The notes under the pieces: model-generated
The model's database searches: none
Told to the model about the DNA's origin: nothing
What the model saw: the letters and a program-made list of their open reading frames with translations, nothing else
Part shown: positions 21,851 to 35,000 of the stretch, piece by piece
Position numbering within the stretch: the first letter of the stretch is position 1
Layout of the letters: the number at the start of each line of letters is the position of its first letter
Assembly: GCA_964020085.1 (NCBI GenBank)
Contig: OZ026603.1
Coordinates: 10,847,426 to 10,911,425 of the forward strand
Length of the DNA stretch: 64,000 bases
Direction of reading: 5' to 3'
DNA from: Micromussa lordhowensis
Taxonomy: Eukaryota > Cnidaria > Anthozoa > Scleractinia > Lobophylliidae
Translations under genes and position numbers: made by a program

Positions 21851-22025
21851 CAGTGGAATCCCGATTTCTCGAACCTCCAGGGAAAACGGAAATTGGTTCG
21901 AGAAATCGAGAGTTCGAGAAATCGGGGGTAAATTGCAGGGTTCGACTGAGGAGGGGAAACAACTTTTGGCTCGAGTTATTGGGAGGTTCGAAAAAATGAG
22001 GGTTCGAGAAATCGGGATTCCACTC
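21851..22025. mobile_element. 175-bp Tc1/mariner-pogo-type MITE
   Basis: Inverted ends CAGTGGAATCCCGATTTCTC and its near complement GAGAAATCGGGATTCCACTC, flanked by TA on both sides. TA duplication and a CAGTGGAA-type terminus are typical of pogo/Tigger-related elements. It sits between the two discoidin module copies. Confidence 0.85.
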
Positions 22026-22079
22026 TAATTCATACTGATTCTACACTTAGAAACACTTAGTGAGTGATTAATTAGATAC

Positions 22080-22908
22080 CTGGACAGCCATAAAGCTCCA
22101 TTCTCATTGACATATGGTTATACCACGCTGTTGGCGTAAGTCGTATGAAGCGGGCTAAGATGGGTTGGCTTAACTTGTGGGATACAGGCGTGTCTCTGTC
22201 TTGATTTGCATCGAATTCCTAAAATTCAGTCGAAAAGTAAATAGTCATATATCTGAGCGAATTTGAAATTGTCGAGTGACTTTAAGACTGAAGGAGAATT
22301 AGGTATCTCAAGGTCTATTAGGAGAGAGAGCCTGTTCGACAAGCTCTAGATATTATTAGGTGGATTGCACATTTTCCATGCCAAAAAAACCTTCTCGGTT
22401 GTGGATTAGTACGACGTCTGTCTCCCGGTGCCAAAAAAGTAGCATCCATGCTGTGTCGGTATAAAATTGGAATTTCAAATCCTCATTTGCCTCCATGTCA
22501 CTGAACAAGTTGTCGGGCTATTTTTTAGGTGTACTATATATAGTCAAGAAGATAAACAATAACAAGATTTACAAATGTTTTATACCGTAGGATAATTGTG
22601 TCCTAGTAGATAATAAATTTAAAGTGGAAGTTGACTCCATCATCGCTGTATTGTAGCTTATATTTGGTTCCCACTGGTCAACTGCGTTTCTTCCTAGTGT
22701 CACTCTATGTGTTACTTTGGTGTCACTAACAAAATGGACTTGAATCCATGATCATTTGTTCGAGCTGACCACCCTCCTGTTTTGTCTCCACCTGCTAGGA
22801 AATTCAGCCTACCCTGCATTGCGGCATGATTGCTATCGTATTGTGAAGAGGGGCTGATTTGAAAATCTTTGATGAGACGACTCTCCATTCCCAGGGGTTT
22901 TCCGCACT
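22080..22908 (-). pseudogene. discoidin (F5/8 type C) domain module, copy B with two small frameshifts
   Basis: Exon 1 is 22908-22586 and begins ECGKPLGMESRLIKDFQIS. Exon 2 is 22218-22080 and ends with the family motif RLTPTAWYNHMSMRMELYGC before a good donor. The outer boundaries are phase 1 and the internal intron phase 0, so the domain is a symmetric module suited to exon shuffling. Two single-base losses (before WIQVHF, and at QW-TKYK) break exon 1. Otherwise it is much better preserved than copy A. It could be a recent pseudogene or carry assembly errors. Adjoining exons of a host gene were not found. Confidence 0.8.
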
Positions 22909-23329
22909 CTGTGTTAATAAACAACAAAAAAAGATAGTTTACTGAAAGCAAACAGAAATAGTACTTTTACAAACAAATACTTATGGTACGAAACAAAAAG
23001 ATAGATTTGTTTTTTGCGACTTTGTATGGAAACCTTTTTGCCCTCTCTTAGTTAGCAAATGTAGTCCATGATACGACACGATACGACTTGATACGACAAG
23101 GATCTTTCGTTGGCACGTCAGCTAAACATAGTGGATTAAAATTACTTGTTTAGAGGTTAGCAAGGAAACTGATTGGGATTTTCTTCCTGCCTTTATTCTA
23201 AAAAGTGGGCAAATGTTTGACGTTCATTCGGCTAAAAAACTCTTCTTTCTGGGTTTCTTCGGAAGAGAAATGACCTGTTGAAGGTACAACATAACACGGC
23301 TGATTTGCCGTGAGTTGATTTTGGTCTTA

Positions 23330-23470
23330 GTACGAATTGCAAATGATTTCGTTTTGCTGTGAAGTAACCCTGCTTTGCTGTGAATGTTTTTGTTTTGCCG
23401 TGAGTTGCTTTTGTTTTTCCATTAATTGATTTTGTTTTGCAAAGAGCTGCATTTACTTTACCGTGCGTCA
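23330..23470 (-). repeat. degenerate short tandem repeat
   Basis: Five to six drifting units of the kind TTTTGCCGTGAGTTGATTTT. Minor low-complexity region. Confidence 0.5.
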
Positions 23471-24239
23471 GTTGAGGTGATGAACGAAGAGCCAACGCAC
23501 AATCCGTGAAGGTAAATAGTTTTATTGCCGCAGAACAACAACGACAGTGCGACACGCTACGATTGAGTAAACGGCAAGACTACGGACAAACTAAGACACA
23601 GGTGTGTAGAAGTCGCGTTCACAATTTAGAACCGCTGACCGGTGCTGGCGCAACTCTTCTTTTCTTCTGTCTGACGGAAACTAAGTAATCGAAACGAACT
23701 AAAATTGCAATAATGGTATCTTAACCAACTGGGACTGACAACGATATTCATACTAAATTGTATCAGAGCAAAGTATGTAACATAATTAGGAGTCTGTAAC
23801 AGTCCACGAAGAGAGCAAGCGGGCGTCTAGGGAGTGAAGATCTACGTGGTCCATCACTTGATGATGAAGAGTGCTCAGTAGAGGGAGATGAGGTTTAACA
23901 TAAGTCATTCTCCTGGTAAGGGACATGGTCAGCATGGCTGCTATGAGGGGCTTCAGATATGACAGGCAGCCGCGCTGCTGCATGGCGTGGGTTACTCTGG
24001 GAGGCAGATGCTGAAATTGCAACAGGAATGTCAGGTGGAGATGCAGCTCCGGGAGTAGATCATCTTCGTGTGCAGATATATATCATTGTGACGTGACCTA
24101 AGGGAAGGTAAGGTACCAGTTATTTCGGATGCAACATTGAAACATTCAGATAACCATACACAATATGATGAGCTGCGAAGCTGGGATCCAATGAAATTCT
24201 TAATGTCATAAAATAGGGATCTATGGACACCACGGGGTA

Positions 24240-24600
24240 TCGGTCAAGAGCCCAAGAGTTGTTCTAATCAGAGTTTCTGAGCCGGGCATACCCATTGCAG
24301 AACGTGCGTAGACTCGTACCCCTTTGAAGGGGGTGGCGAGACCACTTTACTTCATTGATTCACGTGCTAGGGTATTTGATAGAAAGCACTGGTCAGATTT
24401 CTTACTATGATGTTTCTCCACTTTGCAATGTGGCGCAGTGTTGAGTCAACGACTGGCAGGAGAGAAGGTTCGGGCTTGCTAAATCGACCTACGTCAGCGA
24501 AGGCCGTGACATGACGGGAACTGTCATTGGGCTTCTTGACTAGGAAGGAGGGCTTGAGGTACTCGACTGAGATGCCAATATCTTCAGGGCGCCAAAACAA
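24240..24600 (-). mobile_element. retrotransposon RT fragment
   Basis: The minus-strand frame carries YLKPSFLVKKPND, TAFADVGRFSKPEPSLLP and LTSAFYQIP, an RT fingers/palm-A region of Ty3/gypsy-like elements. After a short gap [20 protein letters not shown] continues it to about 24250 in another frame. No flanking protease, integrase or LTR was recognised. Dead fragment. Confidence 0.75.
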
Positions 24601-26441
24601 ACCAACCTCATATGCATCCTGAGTAAGTTTGCATAATTAGGAACAGTGTGTGATGCTTTTCCTGCTTGGACGTGGCAGTTTTTATATTTTTAACTCTTGT
24701 GATATTTTTAAGGCAGCAGTATAACTCATCCGTAGCGTTTAAGTCACCCTAATGACGCCTTTGAAATGAACTCCATCTAAAGGTAATTCTTCTACTCTGT
24801 TTTTCCACAAACGATTAATTTGAAATAAAGTTCCTTCTATTTTCATTAAACTGTTTAGATTATTCATTGCGATTCTCTCTTTCATTCGTCCATCAGTTTC
24901 CTTCCAGCAGTTAGACAATCCATCCATCTGTCTACCCAAAGTTTGAAATGTGAAAAGTCCGTAGAAGCTTTGAAAAACAAATTAGAATATCTCTTTTGGC
25001 TTTAAGTATAACAATTCTCCTAAAAAGATTGTTTCTTATTTATACAGAGATAATAAAAACGTGGTTTCACACAATCGTAGGAGTGCTCGATACAAATACA
25101 TGCAGTGCGAACTACGAATTACAGTTACAGTTTCTCGAGTTTTACGCTTGAATTTAGTTTCTTTCTTAGTTTGTAGATATTAAATGTACTGTGAATAAAG
25201 CTGGTAAATTTTAAGCTCGGTAATGAAATGTGAAAGGTGAATTGATCCACATAACATGAGCGTGGGACAAAGAAAAAATCCGAGTCCCCGACAGGAAACG
25301 AAGCCATGAAATCCCGAACACCGGTTGGGCGCATAAGTTCTCGTAGCTCAGTGGATAGAGCGCCCGCCGGATGTGCGGAAGAACATAAGCACAGACAAAT
25401 GCCCTGAATATCATTAACCAGTCACTTTAGTCCAATTTCAGCCGTATTCAGTCCAAAGATAGGACAGTGTATACCTTGATCGTAAACACAACCAGAGTGA
25501 GGAATTAAACAAAATGAAGCATGACTGATCAGTCTTCAGAATCGTTTCTATCGTTGTTCTAAGGCAGCTTCAATTTGCACTTTTCACAATTAAAGACTTT
25601 ACAGCAGTTAGAAAGGTAGAATTTAAATTAAATGCATTGAGAACACTGACTTCCCTACATTCTCGACATTCCCTACATTACGTTTCATTACATAACATTA
25701 CTCCGTTATTTACTTTTTGTTACAACAAAATAAAATACATCTCATTGCTGTTCACACCTATACATTTCTCTACATTATCATGGCATAGTCACACCTACCC
25801 TCGTCAATATAATTGACTTTGCATTGCTAACACTTTGTTTGGTGTCATCATCTTTATCGTTGGTATTAACTTCTTATCTGTTCAGCAATGGCGTCTTCGT
25901 CGGTAAAAAAAAAAACAGTTCTACTATCCTAAAATAGACTCAAAGTTTTGCCTACAGGGATGGGGTGACATGAAGAGACTTTTTGAACCAATATATAGAT
26001 CTCATTATCTGTGTATCTATGTATCATATATCTGGCCAACAAAGACAACCACAAATTAAAAAGGCCGTACGAAAGGAAACACTATAGCTTATGTGATATG
26101 TATCACGGATCTGCATCGACTCCAAAGCAGGGGTGTGACATAGTCCACGATGTCAATCCATCTTACTTAGCCCTAATTACTCGAGCAGTGTATTCAAATC
26201 TTGTTCACTGAGAAGGCAGGATTGAAATTCTTGGAGAAGATTGCAAAACATTTGGTTGCACCTGGAGCAAACATAATGCGTGTAAAGAGCTGCTGACCAA
26301 TGGCGATGCGGGAATTGATGCTGCCCCTTTCCTCGGAAACCAGTGCTCTGGGTCTGGGACCGCCTTCGTTGTATCACCCTATATTCACCAGAAACTGCCA
26401 TGTACAATTTTATGCACGCCTTTCCATCATAAGATAATTAG
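24601..26441. other. gene-free stretch
   Basis: Holds a truncated tRNA-like promoter at 25336 and nothing else that I can support. Confidence 0.4.
25336..25382 (+). repeat. truncated tRNA-like SINE head
   Basis: CTCGTAGCTCAGTGGATAGA is a perfect A-box/D-arm, followed by GCGCCCGCCGGATGTGCGGA resembling an anticodon arm. The T-arm and B box are missing, so it is not a tRNA gene. Confidence 0.6.
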
Positions 26442-26632
26442 GTTTTATCAACTGGGCCGATAATGTGAATTGGCCACCGATTCGCTCCGACAAAGGGCTA
26501 ACGCTCGAAACGTCAGCTTCCGAATCTCTTTACGCTGGCCAATTCACATTATCAACCAAGTTGATGAGACCAAATTATCTTGTAATACTCCCACCGACGC
26601 AGCATCACAGTTTCTTTAGAAACCTGCCCCCT
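26442..26632 (+). repeat. R1 repeat copy
   Basis: Short left arm (TTTTATCAACTGGGCCGATA), then the box AAGGGCTAACGCTCGAAACG and the full right tail to CCCACCGACGCAGCATCA. Intermediate between the half copy at 1178 and the palindromic form at 15060. Confidence 0.75.
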
Positions 26633-27235
26633 TTACCCCTTTCCATCATAGCCTGGCGCCAGTACTTCTTGATAGAGAGGCTGAGGTCAACTCGGAAATG
26701 GGCAACTGAGAGAGTATAACGAATTTAAATTGTAAACTTATTCGCCCCGAACAAAATTAATAAAAATTTATTCATAAAAAAACCCACATTTAATATTGAT
26801 AAAAAAACCCACATTTAATTGTGACCCAGTAGTTTACTTTGTGGCCTTCACTAACTAAAAAATTAAAAAGCTCAAAATTAGAATAAGAACGAGTGCAATT
26901 TACCTAGAGTTTAGAAAGTTCTCTTGATTAAAAACTAATCGTCTAAAGAGGAATTGTTTGATAATTATCTAGTTCCAAATGTGTCTATTAATGCACTTTG
27001 TCTTATTGCGCAAGTTATTGCAATGTCTTACTCCACTAACATAAAATGAACGAGGCCCAGAATGTAGGAAAAGCTAAGTTTGAGACTATTGGACTGGACC
27101 TGTTTTCTTTTTTACAGGTAAAATACGTAATCCGGCAGATGGTGGTAGATCGTCAGACCAAGTCCATTTTTTGCAAAAGTGTTCTTTTAAAGAAAGATGA
27201 GTGTTATGGATCCTTCTGTTTTTCGGACCCCTCAC
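26633..27235. other. gene-free AT-rich stretch
   Basis: Contains the 23-bp direct repeat AAAAAACCCACATTTAAT twice near 26776-26820. No supported exon. Confidence 0.4.
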
Positions 27236-27377
27236 CTTCCCGTAGATAATGGAACCGTAATAAGGCTGGCACATGTATCTTTGTCTTACAGGACTCCTGG
27301 CCAGCCGCCTCTACCACAATGTTGAGCTGAGTTTCACAAGAAGTGTCGCACACTAGTATAATTGCTACAAATAGCAT
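27236..27377 (-). CDS. possible first coding exon of a secreted protein
   Basis: An ATG at 27377 starts MLFVAIILVCDTSC, a plausible signal peptide. About 30 residues containing VVEAAGQESCKTK and LLRFHYLREG follow, up to a good donor (GGAAG|GTGAG, phase 1). The spacing of the Cys-Lys-x-Lys and FHY is faintly like the start of secreted FKBP isomerases, but the usual GD before the FHY-like strand is absent and I found no downstream exons. It may be a gene fragment or chance. Confidence 0.25.
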
Positions 27378-27459
27378 TGAACGAACTTTCACTATGCACA
27401 ACGGATTCCAATTCAACAAATGACATATGTTGAACACCCCCGAAGTTGCATTCAAACCA

Positions 27460-28631
27460 CTCAATTATATTTATAATAAAGTGCTTTGTTTTGTTAACTA
27501 GATTATACTAAGTCCTCGGTAATTAACTAAAAGTAATTAATTTAATATAAGCTCTCTTATTATATAATGTGATGTCATAAGTGCGATGCGAATGAAGTGA
27601 TGAAAAATTAATATATATATATATTTAAAACAGAGGATCAACATTGAACACGTTCAGTCATATTGGACACTATGACCTTGGACACTCTTATTGAAATCCT
27701 TTTGCAGCTAGTTGCTTTCTTACTCTTGACAAATATCCATGATCTGGGTAGCCGTTTCTGCAAGATTCAATGGGTGAATTTTGCATGAGTTTTCACAGCT
27801 TATCAGTAACATTGTGTGGATTACATTATATATCTCAAACCCATTCGAAGAATCACAACAACAAAACTTAAAGGACTCTCACAACAATGAAATAAAAAGC
27901 CTTTACACCTCCCAAGAATTGTCATGAAGACTAACTCTTATGGAATATGAAAAAATAAGATAATCACAGTCTATGGCTGAATTACGAGGTGGTTTTTCCG
28001 CGCAATTGTAAGGTGATGACAACCCCACGCCCTTGAATTTTTCTTTCTTTTCGTAATCTAAAGAGGAGATTTTCTGAGACCTTCAGTAACTGTGCATTCA
28101 TGCGTCCAAATCATATGCGTTAACTGCCTTTCTTCAAATCATTTGATATTGCTATTGTAAAAGCCGCATTTTGACATGGAGTTCGACCCTTTTGTTACAG
28201 AACTCCGAGGACCATTGCAAAATTCGTGCAGTGTTACATTTCACTTGCATTTTTGATTTGCTTTCCATCAATTTAAGTTATTAATTCGACTTCCCAAGTA
28301 AATATTAATTAAAGGCTTGGGCGTTACGTGACAACAAATAGAGGGTTAATATATACAATTTATACAACAAGAAATGGTCTACCATGTTTAATCCCTCGAG
28401 TCACTTGTATTTTCTCGGTATATATATGCACTGGCCTTTAACCATTTTATACCTTGGCATAGGTACAGTCAATCATCAGTAAAACCTTTCAGGTAGTATA
28501 ATCATCCTCCACCTTATGATTTTCGTACTCCACGTTCTTCGGAGTCATTTATACCAGGAAGCTATAGGACCACGAAATCTAATTATAATGCTTGTGATTG
28601 CTTTGACTGGTATTATTTTGTATCAAGCTGC
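27460..28631. other. gene-free stretch, 3' flank of the DTX3L-like gene
   Basis: Contains a short (AT)n run at about 27609-27624. The proximal part should include the 3'UTR of the minus-strand ligase gene. No clear AATAAA was assigned. Confidence 0.4.
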
Positions 28632-29047
28632 TTACCTTGCATCACTTTCTGCTGATGTCTTCAGCTCGACGCCATTTAGTGCCACTTGGCCTGGTAGGTC
28701 TAAAGCAGACTTTGAAACAGTGAAGACTAAGCGAGCATCAAAAGCTTTCCGTAATAACTTTAAAACCTGGCTTCCTTCCTGAGTGTCAGGGAGGTAAGCA
28801 ATGCAAGACATGCCTTTGTACATTGCACCGGGGCTAGGGTGCTCCGAACTCTGTATACCATCGTAGAAAGTGAAAGTCAGGACAAATGTGCCACAGCCCT
28901 CAAATCCGGGAAGACTATCTTCGTACCTTTTCCACATCATTTGACCCGGTGGTTGGTTTTCTTTAAAGACATCTGGGTAAGCTGTCCAAAGAAGACCGCC
29001 TCCTTGATATAGAGGCGAGCTTGTGTTGGAAACTGATGGATGGAGAT
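28632..29047 (-). CDS. DTX3L: DTX3L-like exon 5: Deltex C-terminal (DTC) domain and stop
   Basis: Acceptor GCTTATACAG. Motifs typical of DTC: NQPPGQMMWKRYEDSLPGFE, YDGIQSSEHPSPGAMYKG, AYLPDTQEGSQVLKLLRKAF, ARLVFTVSKSA. The His-x-x-Pro-Gly and RLVFTV parts fit the ADP-ribose-binding pocket of the family. The C-terminal end (GVELKTSAESDAR) is shorter than in Deltex proteins, where an HHKT motif is usual. Confidence 0.9.
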
Positions 29048-32000
29048 CTGTATAAGCAAGAATTTCAAACCTATTCCTCAAATACTCAAATTATGCAACA
29101 TTGCATTGAAAGGAAGTAGCCAGCCGAGAGTAATAAGAAAACACTTTTTTCAAAGGCAGTGAAGTAAAAAGTGTACGAAAACATAGATGAAGAAAAAAAA
29201 ACGATTAATAAATAACTTATACTGAAGTTAAATAAAGTACCTAGTCTGCTACTATAACACTAATTTCCGTAAAATGTCTACAAACTTGGCGGGTGTTTAG
29301 TAATCGTTTCGTCACATTTGTCAGTCAAAATTACAGTGGCTCAGAAAAAGAGAAAGTGGTGTGTGGCTTGCCAAGTACCTTTGGTGTCGCCTTCACCTGT
29401 ACGATTTTGTGCCGCGTTGTATGCTCCTCCAGAAGCTATCAGTCCATAAGGATCCACGCAAACAGGACAATCACTACCGAAAGTGAACGCCTTGAGAATG
29501 CAGTCATCGCAAAACTTGTGTTGTACGCAACCATTTGGATGCATAAGGTCTGGATGGTCCACAGTGTCCTGGCAAAGGGCACACATGAAGGCAACTGGAA
29601 GCTCCGCAGACACTGTAGATGAAATGGAGCAGTTAGTGATGTCCATAATGGATGGAAATTATTTATTACTGCAGTGACACGAAGTAGATGAAAACAGCAT
29701 GCAAATGACTTCGCTTTCGTGAACTCAGCAAATCAGAACATGTAAAAGAACAAAAATTGTTTTCAAATTAAAGTAGGAAAGAGCCAAAGTCGAAATTGTA
29801 CTATTCATATATCATGCATCTACATTACGTAGTACGGAAGTTTAAATGTTTCTGTAATTGTACCCCTCACCATCTAGCCAAGGATCATAGGGTAGCTTTC
29901 ACTGTTATTGGTTTTGCGTTGCTACGCTGTCACAACTGGCTTCGAAAACTCTTCCCATTTTTTCATTCAATCTGACGTAAAACCACAATCTCACTCGCTC
30001 GCGCTTCACGTCAGCTGCATGTATCTACTACTTTGAGTTTTGATTGGTTCTCCAGATTGTCTTCGTCCAGTGTGATTGGTCAGAGTGATAATGTTTGTTT
30101 TGGTTTCATGAAACTCCATTTTAAACTGCTCTAAGGTGCTAGCGTTTTATTTATCTACTAAAAAAACTCGTAAAATAGTATTCTGGGTTGTAGCGCCATG
30201 ATCGTCATTACCTTTTCCTTTGTTCCCATCAGGTACGTTATCCACAAGCGCTGATTCGATTTCGTCTTTCTTTCCTTCTGTTTTTTTGGAATCACATTTC
30301 TGATCATAAGTTGACTTCGTCCTGTGTCCTTTGTCTGCTACTTCAGGTGTCATTTTGGACTGGAGATTTTCATTTATATCTTCCTGGAAATATTTCTCTG
30401 TTATCATCTGTTTCTCATTTGACGTTGTTATGGAAGATACAAAATGCTCATTAGAGCTGCTTTCCTTCTGCTGAAAGGTTAAAAATCTTTTATTGGCTTC
30501 ATCTACTGCATTGTCAATGTTCCTATTTCTTTCATGATCAATGTGTAGACCCTGGATACCCAGCCGAAGATCAGCATTTAAAAGAGCCTCTACAGTGGGT
30601 GAAGTCACGAACAAGGCATCATCCATTCTTGACGAAGATGAATTTAAACTCTGAACCTCTGTTGTCTCTTGCGCACGACTTTGAAATGGATGGAGAATTG
30701 GAGTATTGTTCAGGCTTCTTTGAGTATTGCGTGACTCGCTACCAGGAAGATCTTTGCTTTGTTCTTTCTCAGTTGAAAAGTGCGAGAGGTTAGGTTGTTG
30801 AATTTCCGGTGTCATCGCCTTTGTCAGTTTAGGGGCTGATCTTTTTTCTAACAATTCACTGGTTTCTGCTACGTTTGCATTTCGTTCTTTTAAATTTTCC
30901 TCATCCACTTCAAAGTTCGATTCCTTCACCAACTTCCTGCTTGAGTCATCGTGTGCAGTTACTCCTTTTGCGACCTCTTCCACAAGCGCAACTGTGGCTG
31001 TTTCTGTCACTTCCAGTATTTCAAACACGTTTGCCTCTGAAATGTTGGTACTTTTTGTACAGCTACTTGAAATTACCGTGATAGTATTTTCACAGCATTG
31101 CCTTAAACTATTCGAAGAAACGTTTTCCTTTTTTCCGTTAACGACAGGCAGAATTGCTGGGCTACCAGGCTTATGAGGTTTAAGTTCAGAGGAAGGACCG
31201 GGTTCGACCTTAGGGTAGTTGGCATGAATCTGTACATTCTTTTTATTCGGATGAGAACCTGTTTCAGGCGATGAAGTTGACTCCTGAATTTGCTCCACAG
31301 ATTTTTGATTGGCAATTGACGAATCGTCGCCCTCTTCACATTTGGCGTGACTTCTGCCCGCGCGTTGGTATTTTGTAATTTTGTCTTCACCTTCAACAAC
31401 GTTCTTTGATGGTACCATCGTAAAATATGTTTGATCACCAGGAAAGGAAAAAGACGAAAGTTCTTTTTCAAATACATTAACAGTGTCGTCATCTTCACAT
31501 ACTATACAAATGTGATTGATTCCAGTGTGCATCGGGCCAACGTTGTTGCTGAACTTGGCAATGACACGAGTGATAACCTCCGCCGAGACTTCAAGAGGAA
31601 TACAATTCCCATCTTGCCCTAATGGTGGAATAGCAACCGATCTGTGTCTATATCCTGATGCCAGCGTCAGTGCATTGATAAGAGATCGGTGGATCTGAAG
31701 TTTGTATGCCTTTTCGTTCTCGTTGTCTCTGATCCAAGGTGGCAGTACCGCATGAAGGACGCCTATGCATGGTAAATTCCCATTTGAAGTGAGGAATGTG
31801 GTACCGTATGGCAGTGGACATTTGGCTTGAGCAATGTGGTGGTATTCTTCTTTTAGGATATGGCCTCCTTTCTCCAGAATCAGCTTAGATAATCCTTCCT
31901 TGTGAGAAAAACTTGGATTAGCTGGACTAAGAAGAACGTCTACGTCGCTGCTGGTTATGTCTCCCTTCTGTAACAAGACTGTGATACCAGTGGATGTGAT

Positions 32001-35000
32001 GTACTTCAAAGAGTTCCCTTCCATGTTGTATTCGTCTTTACCCTTCGATGAGGACACGTCAGATTTGGCGGTCTCCAAATGAGAACGTGGCTGGTTCTCT
32101 TGATCAGAAGCGTCGTTCAAAACTGGTACAATCAAAGTTGTTTTATCGGAATCGCAACGTCTATTAAATAAAGTTGACTGAGACTGTACGTTTTCACAAC
32201 TAACATCTTTATCGAGTAGTCCAGCAGGTTGCTTGCGTTTAGGTGGCGTAGGTCTTTCAGTTTTCCCTTCGCTATTTTCAAGGGGCGTCTCATGCTTTTT
32301 GACTGATATGAACAGATTCTTAACATCCCCTTGGTCTTGGTTTTCTCCTTGGTCTTCTGGTCTTTTTCCATTAGCTTTTGTGTTTCCAATTTCAGAGACC
32401 CATGAAGGCGGTGAAGCATTATCAACGACTCCCGTCTTGAGACCTTCCATTCTACTAGTTTTCTCTTTGCTGTTCTCAAGAAATACAAATTGCTTCTTTA
32501 CAGATAGAGGTACTGGCGTGGGTGGACTTATACCGTCGCTTTGTGATTCTGTTTCATCTTGGATTTGCATTTTCGTATTTTTTCTTGTGTTCGAGACATC
32601 ACTAGTGGTATCGCTTACCCTCACTCTCTCATTTTCTACTAGACCGTGCGGGTTGCCGTGGCTTTCATTCCATTCTACGTGGCATTCGTTTGGTATCGAA
32701 GGATTGTTATAGTTTCCTCCTGTAGCCACGTCGATCGTCTTCTGGTAAGTTTCAGATTTGCGAAGACTGGTTGACTGGGTAGAAATGTTGCTGCCTCCCA
32801 TGGACTGTCTTGTAGTAGAGATGTGTCTTACCAGTGGCCTTCTACTGTCTTTTGGGGTACGCTCACGTTTGTGTTCTTTTGTCTTTTGCAAATGACAGCT
32901 TAATAACTCACTCACTGTCTTTAGCTGTTCAAATGTTCCAGATACTACAAATCCGTCAAATATCTCCTTCCACTCAATTTTTGTTTCGTCGTGAATTGTT
33001 CGTAGAATCCCTTCCATGCTGGAGAAACTTACCCCCAAGTTCTGGGGATCGAGGCGACCGGCCACCTTCCCAAAAACCTTAAAATATATCGAATTTGTTT
33101 CAGTCAGCATCAAAGTTTATATAATTATATGGGCGGAAGGGCAGCAAAAAGAGAAACCAATCAGTTTAGGGAGTGGGGAGTCTATAAGCCTAACTGAGGA
33201 AGCGGCAAAAGAGAGGAAAACATGTGGAGCATTGACAGATGTTTAACACTGCAAGCGAAAAAACGACGAAAGCCAATTGAGAAGCTACGGGATGCCTTCG
33301 GAATCTCCCCTCCCTAATGACAAAAGCAAAGTAGTGATTAATTATTGTTTTACAATTGATATCCCTAAGAGGTGAAAAAAGTTCCGCGCAACGCCCACAA
33401 AGCAGGATATTCATACCTCTTAGGGGTTCTTTTCAAAATTTCCGATCAGCACCCCGTATTTTTTATATGGTAGTCCGCCCGGGTTTAAATCCAAAAGAGT
33501 TTACGGTTTCGGCCGGCTATTTCGTTTTATCTATAGGGTTTTGTTTTCCACATTGACTACGCATGATCGGGCGTAAACTCATATCATGAACCACATCGAA
33601 TGATACACGACTTATTGTTACCTGCTGTGTACGTGAAATTTGATGCCGCTCAAGTGTAACCAGGGCACCTTCTATCTCATGCCTCCTGGCCAAAACGGAG
33701 TCAGTAACTGTAGAGACAGACAATATAACAACATGTTATCAATGGGTATGGATTCATGGATAGATATGTCTCTATAAAAGGTAAAGTGATGTGGCAACAA
33801 TTTTTTCCAATTTCTTGTCGCGCAAAATATCCCAACTTATTTTGCGGCAACATGTTGCGAGGATTAAACAGAAGTTCAGTTTTGTGCAGCATGCTGCTGC
33901 AACTTGCAGCTTTGATGGTAATAAGCATAATGACACTTACCGACTTGCAGTGCAACAATCATTGTGTAATTGCGAAAATATTTTCCCGAATCATTTGGGC
34001 TTAAAATAGCAGTCGGTATACCCAGCAGTTTATCGTATGAATATTCTAGGCAGAGCTCACACGGTCACACTATCAAAGTACAATTTCAAACCAGGCCCAT
34101 GTTTAACCGCGAGACGTTAACGGTTAGCCTGAATATCCGCCGCCTCGCTATTCAGTCGTGAGATCTCACGAGATTCCAAAATCGATTGCAACCAGAGGAC
34201 AGACCTCGATGATTGACAGCCGTGACGAATAATACTTTTCTTAAAAAATAAACAAATAAGACGTTTCTAGCGTTACCTCCTCCTTGAAGGATGGTATTTG
34301 CTCCAAAATGTCTTACTTACTCGTCTACCAAACACACCATATTTTTTAGAACGTATAGACCTTTTTAGCTTATGCTTAAGCGGTTTGTTTTCCAATAGGC
34401 CATTTCCGAGTTCCCCTGTGTCTCTGTTTCAAAATGGGTCTAAGTACGAAACGAAATGAAATGAAAATGAGTTTGATTTGCATGAAAATGAACTTGCAGG
34501 CGGAACTCATTTTCATATGAATGGTTTTGCACTTAGACTCGTTTTGAAACAGAGGCAAAAGGGAACTCGGAAATGACCTATTACAGGCCATGTGATATTC
34601 TCTAGAGAAATGTCCTTTTATAGATCCATCTAAAAATTAGTCATTGACATACACGCAACTATTTGAAAATTTGAAAGCAAGAATTCTCAAGAGTATCATC
34701 ACATGGTCTGAAATGAAGCAACAAACCACCCAAGCTAGAAAAGGTGTATTACATTACAACCAGAGGAAGTGACTAAAGTTCACGCTAGAATACTAACTAA
34801 ATAAAGGTATTTCGTATTCCGTAAGTCGTAACGTGCATAACTGACCATTACGCGGGTTTTTAACCGCCCTATGTGCCAATGTTGTACATAGAGGTATTGC
34901 TTCACAAGGGACATTTTAATGTCTTACTTTCTTTTATTTTCAGTGGCTTTTGCAAAATGATACCGAATATTCTATACTCTCTAGTAAATGTTTTCGAAGT

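Noticed and set aside
28632..29646. RING and DTC exons as a separate small DTX3-type gene starting at an ATG near 29646
   Set aside because: A strong acceptor lies downstream of that ATG, and the phase-1 donor at 30212 joins it in frame, giving a complete RRM-macro-RING-DTC protein with a length divisible by three.
32233..32712. 159-codon plus-strand frame opposite the ligase
   Set aside because: Antisense shadow of the long ligase exon; no domain or splice context.
33115..33128. TATA-like TATATAA just before the ATG at 33110 as the ligase promoter
   Set aside because: It is too close to the ATG, and exons 1-2 upstream complete an RRM and join in phase at 33077. An alternative internal promoter cannot be excluded.
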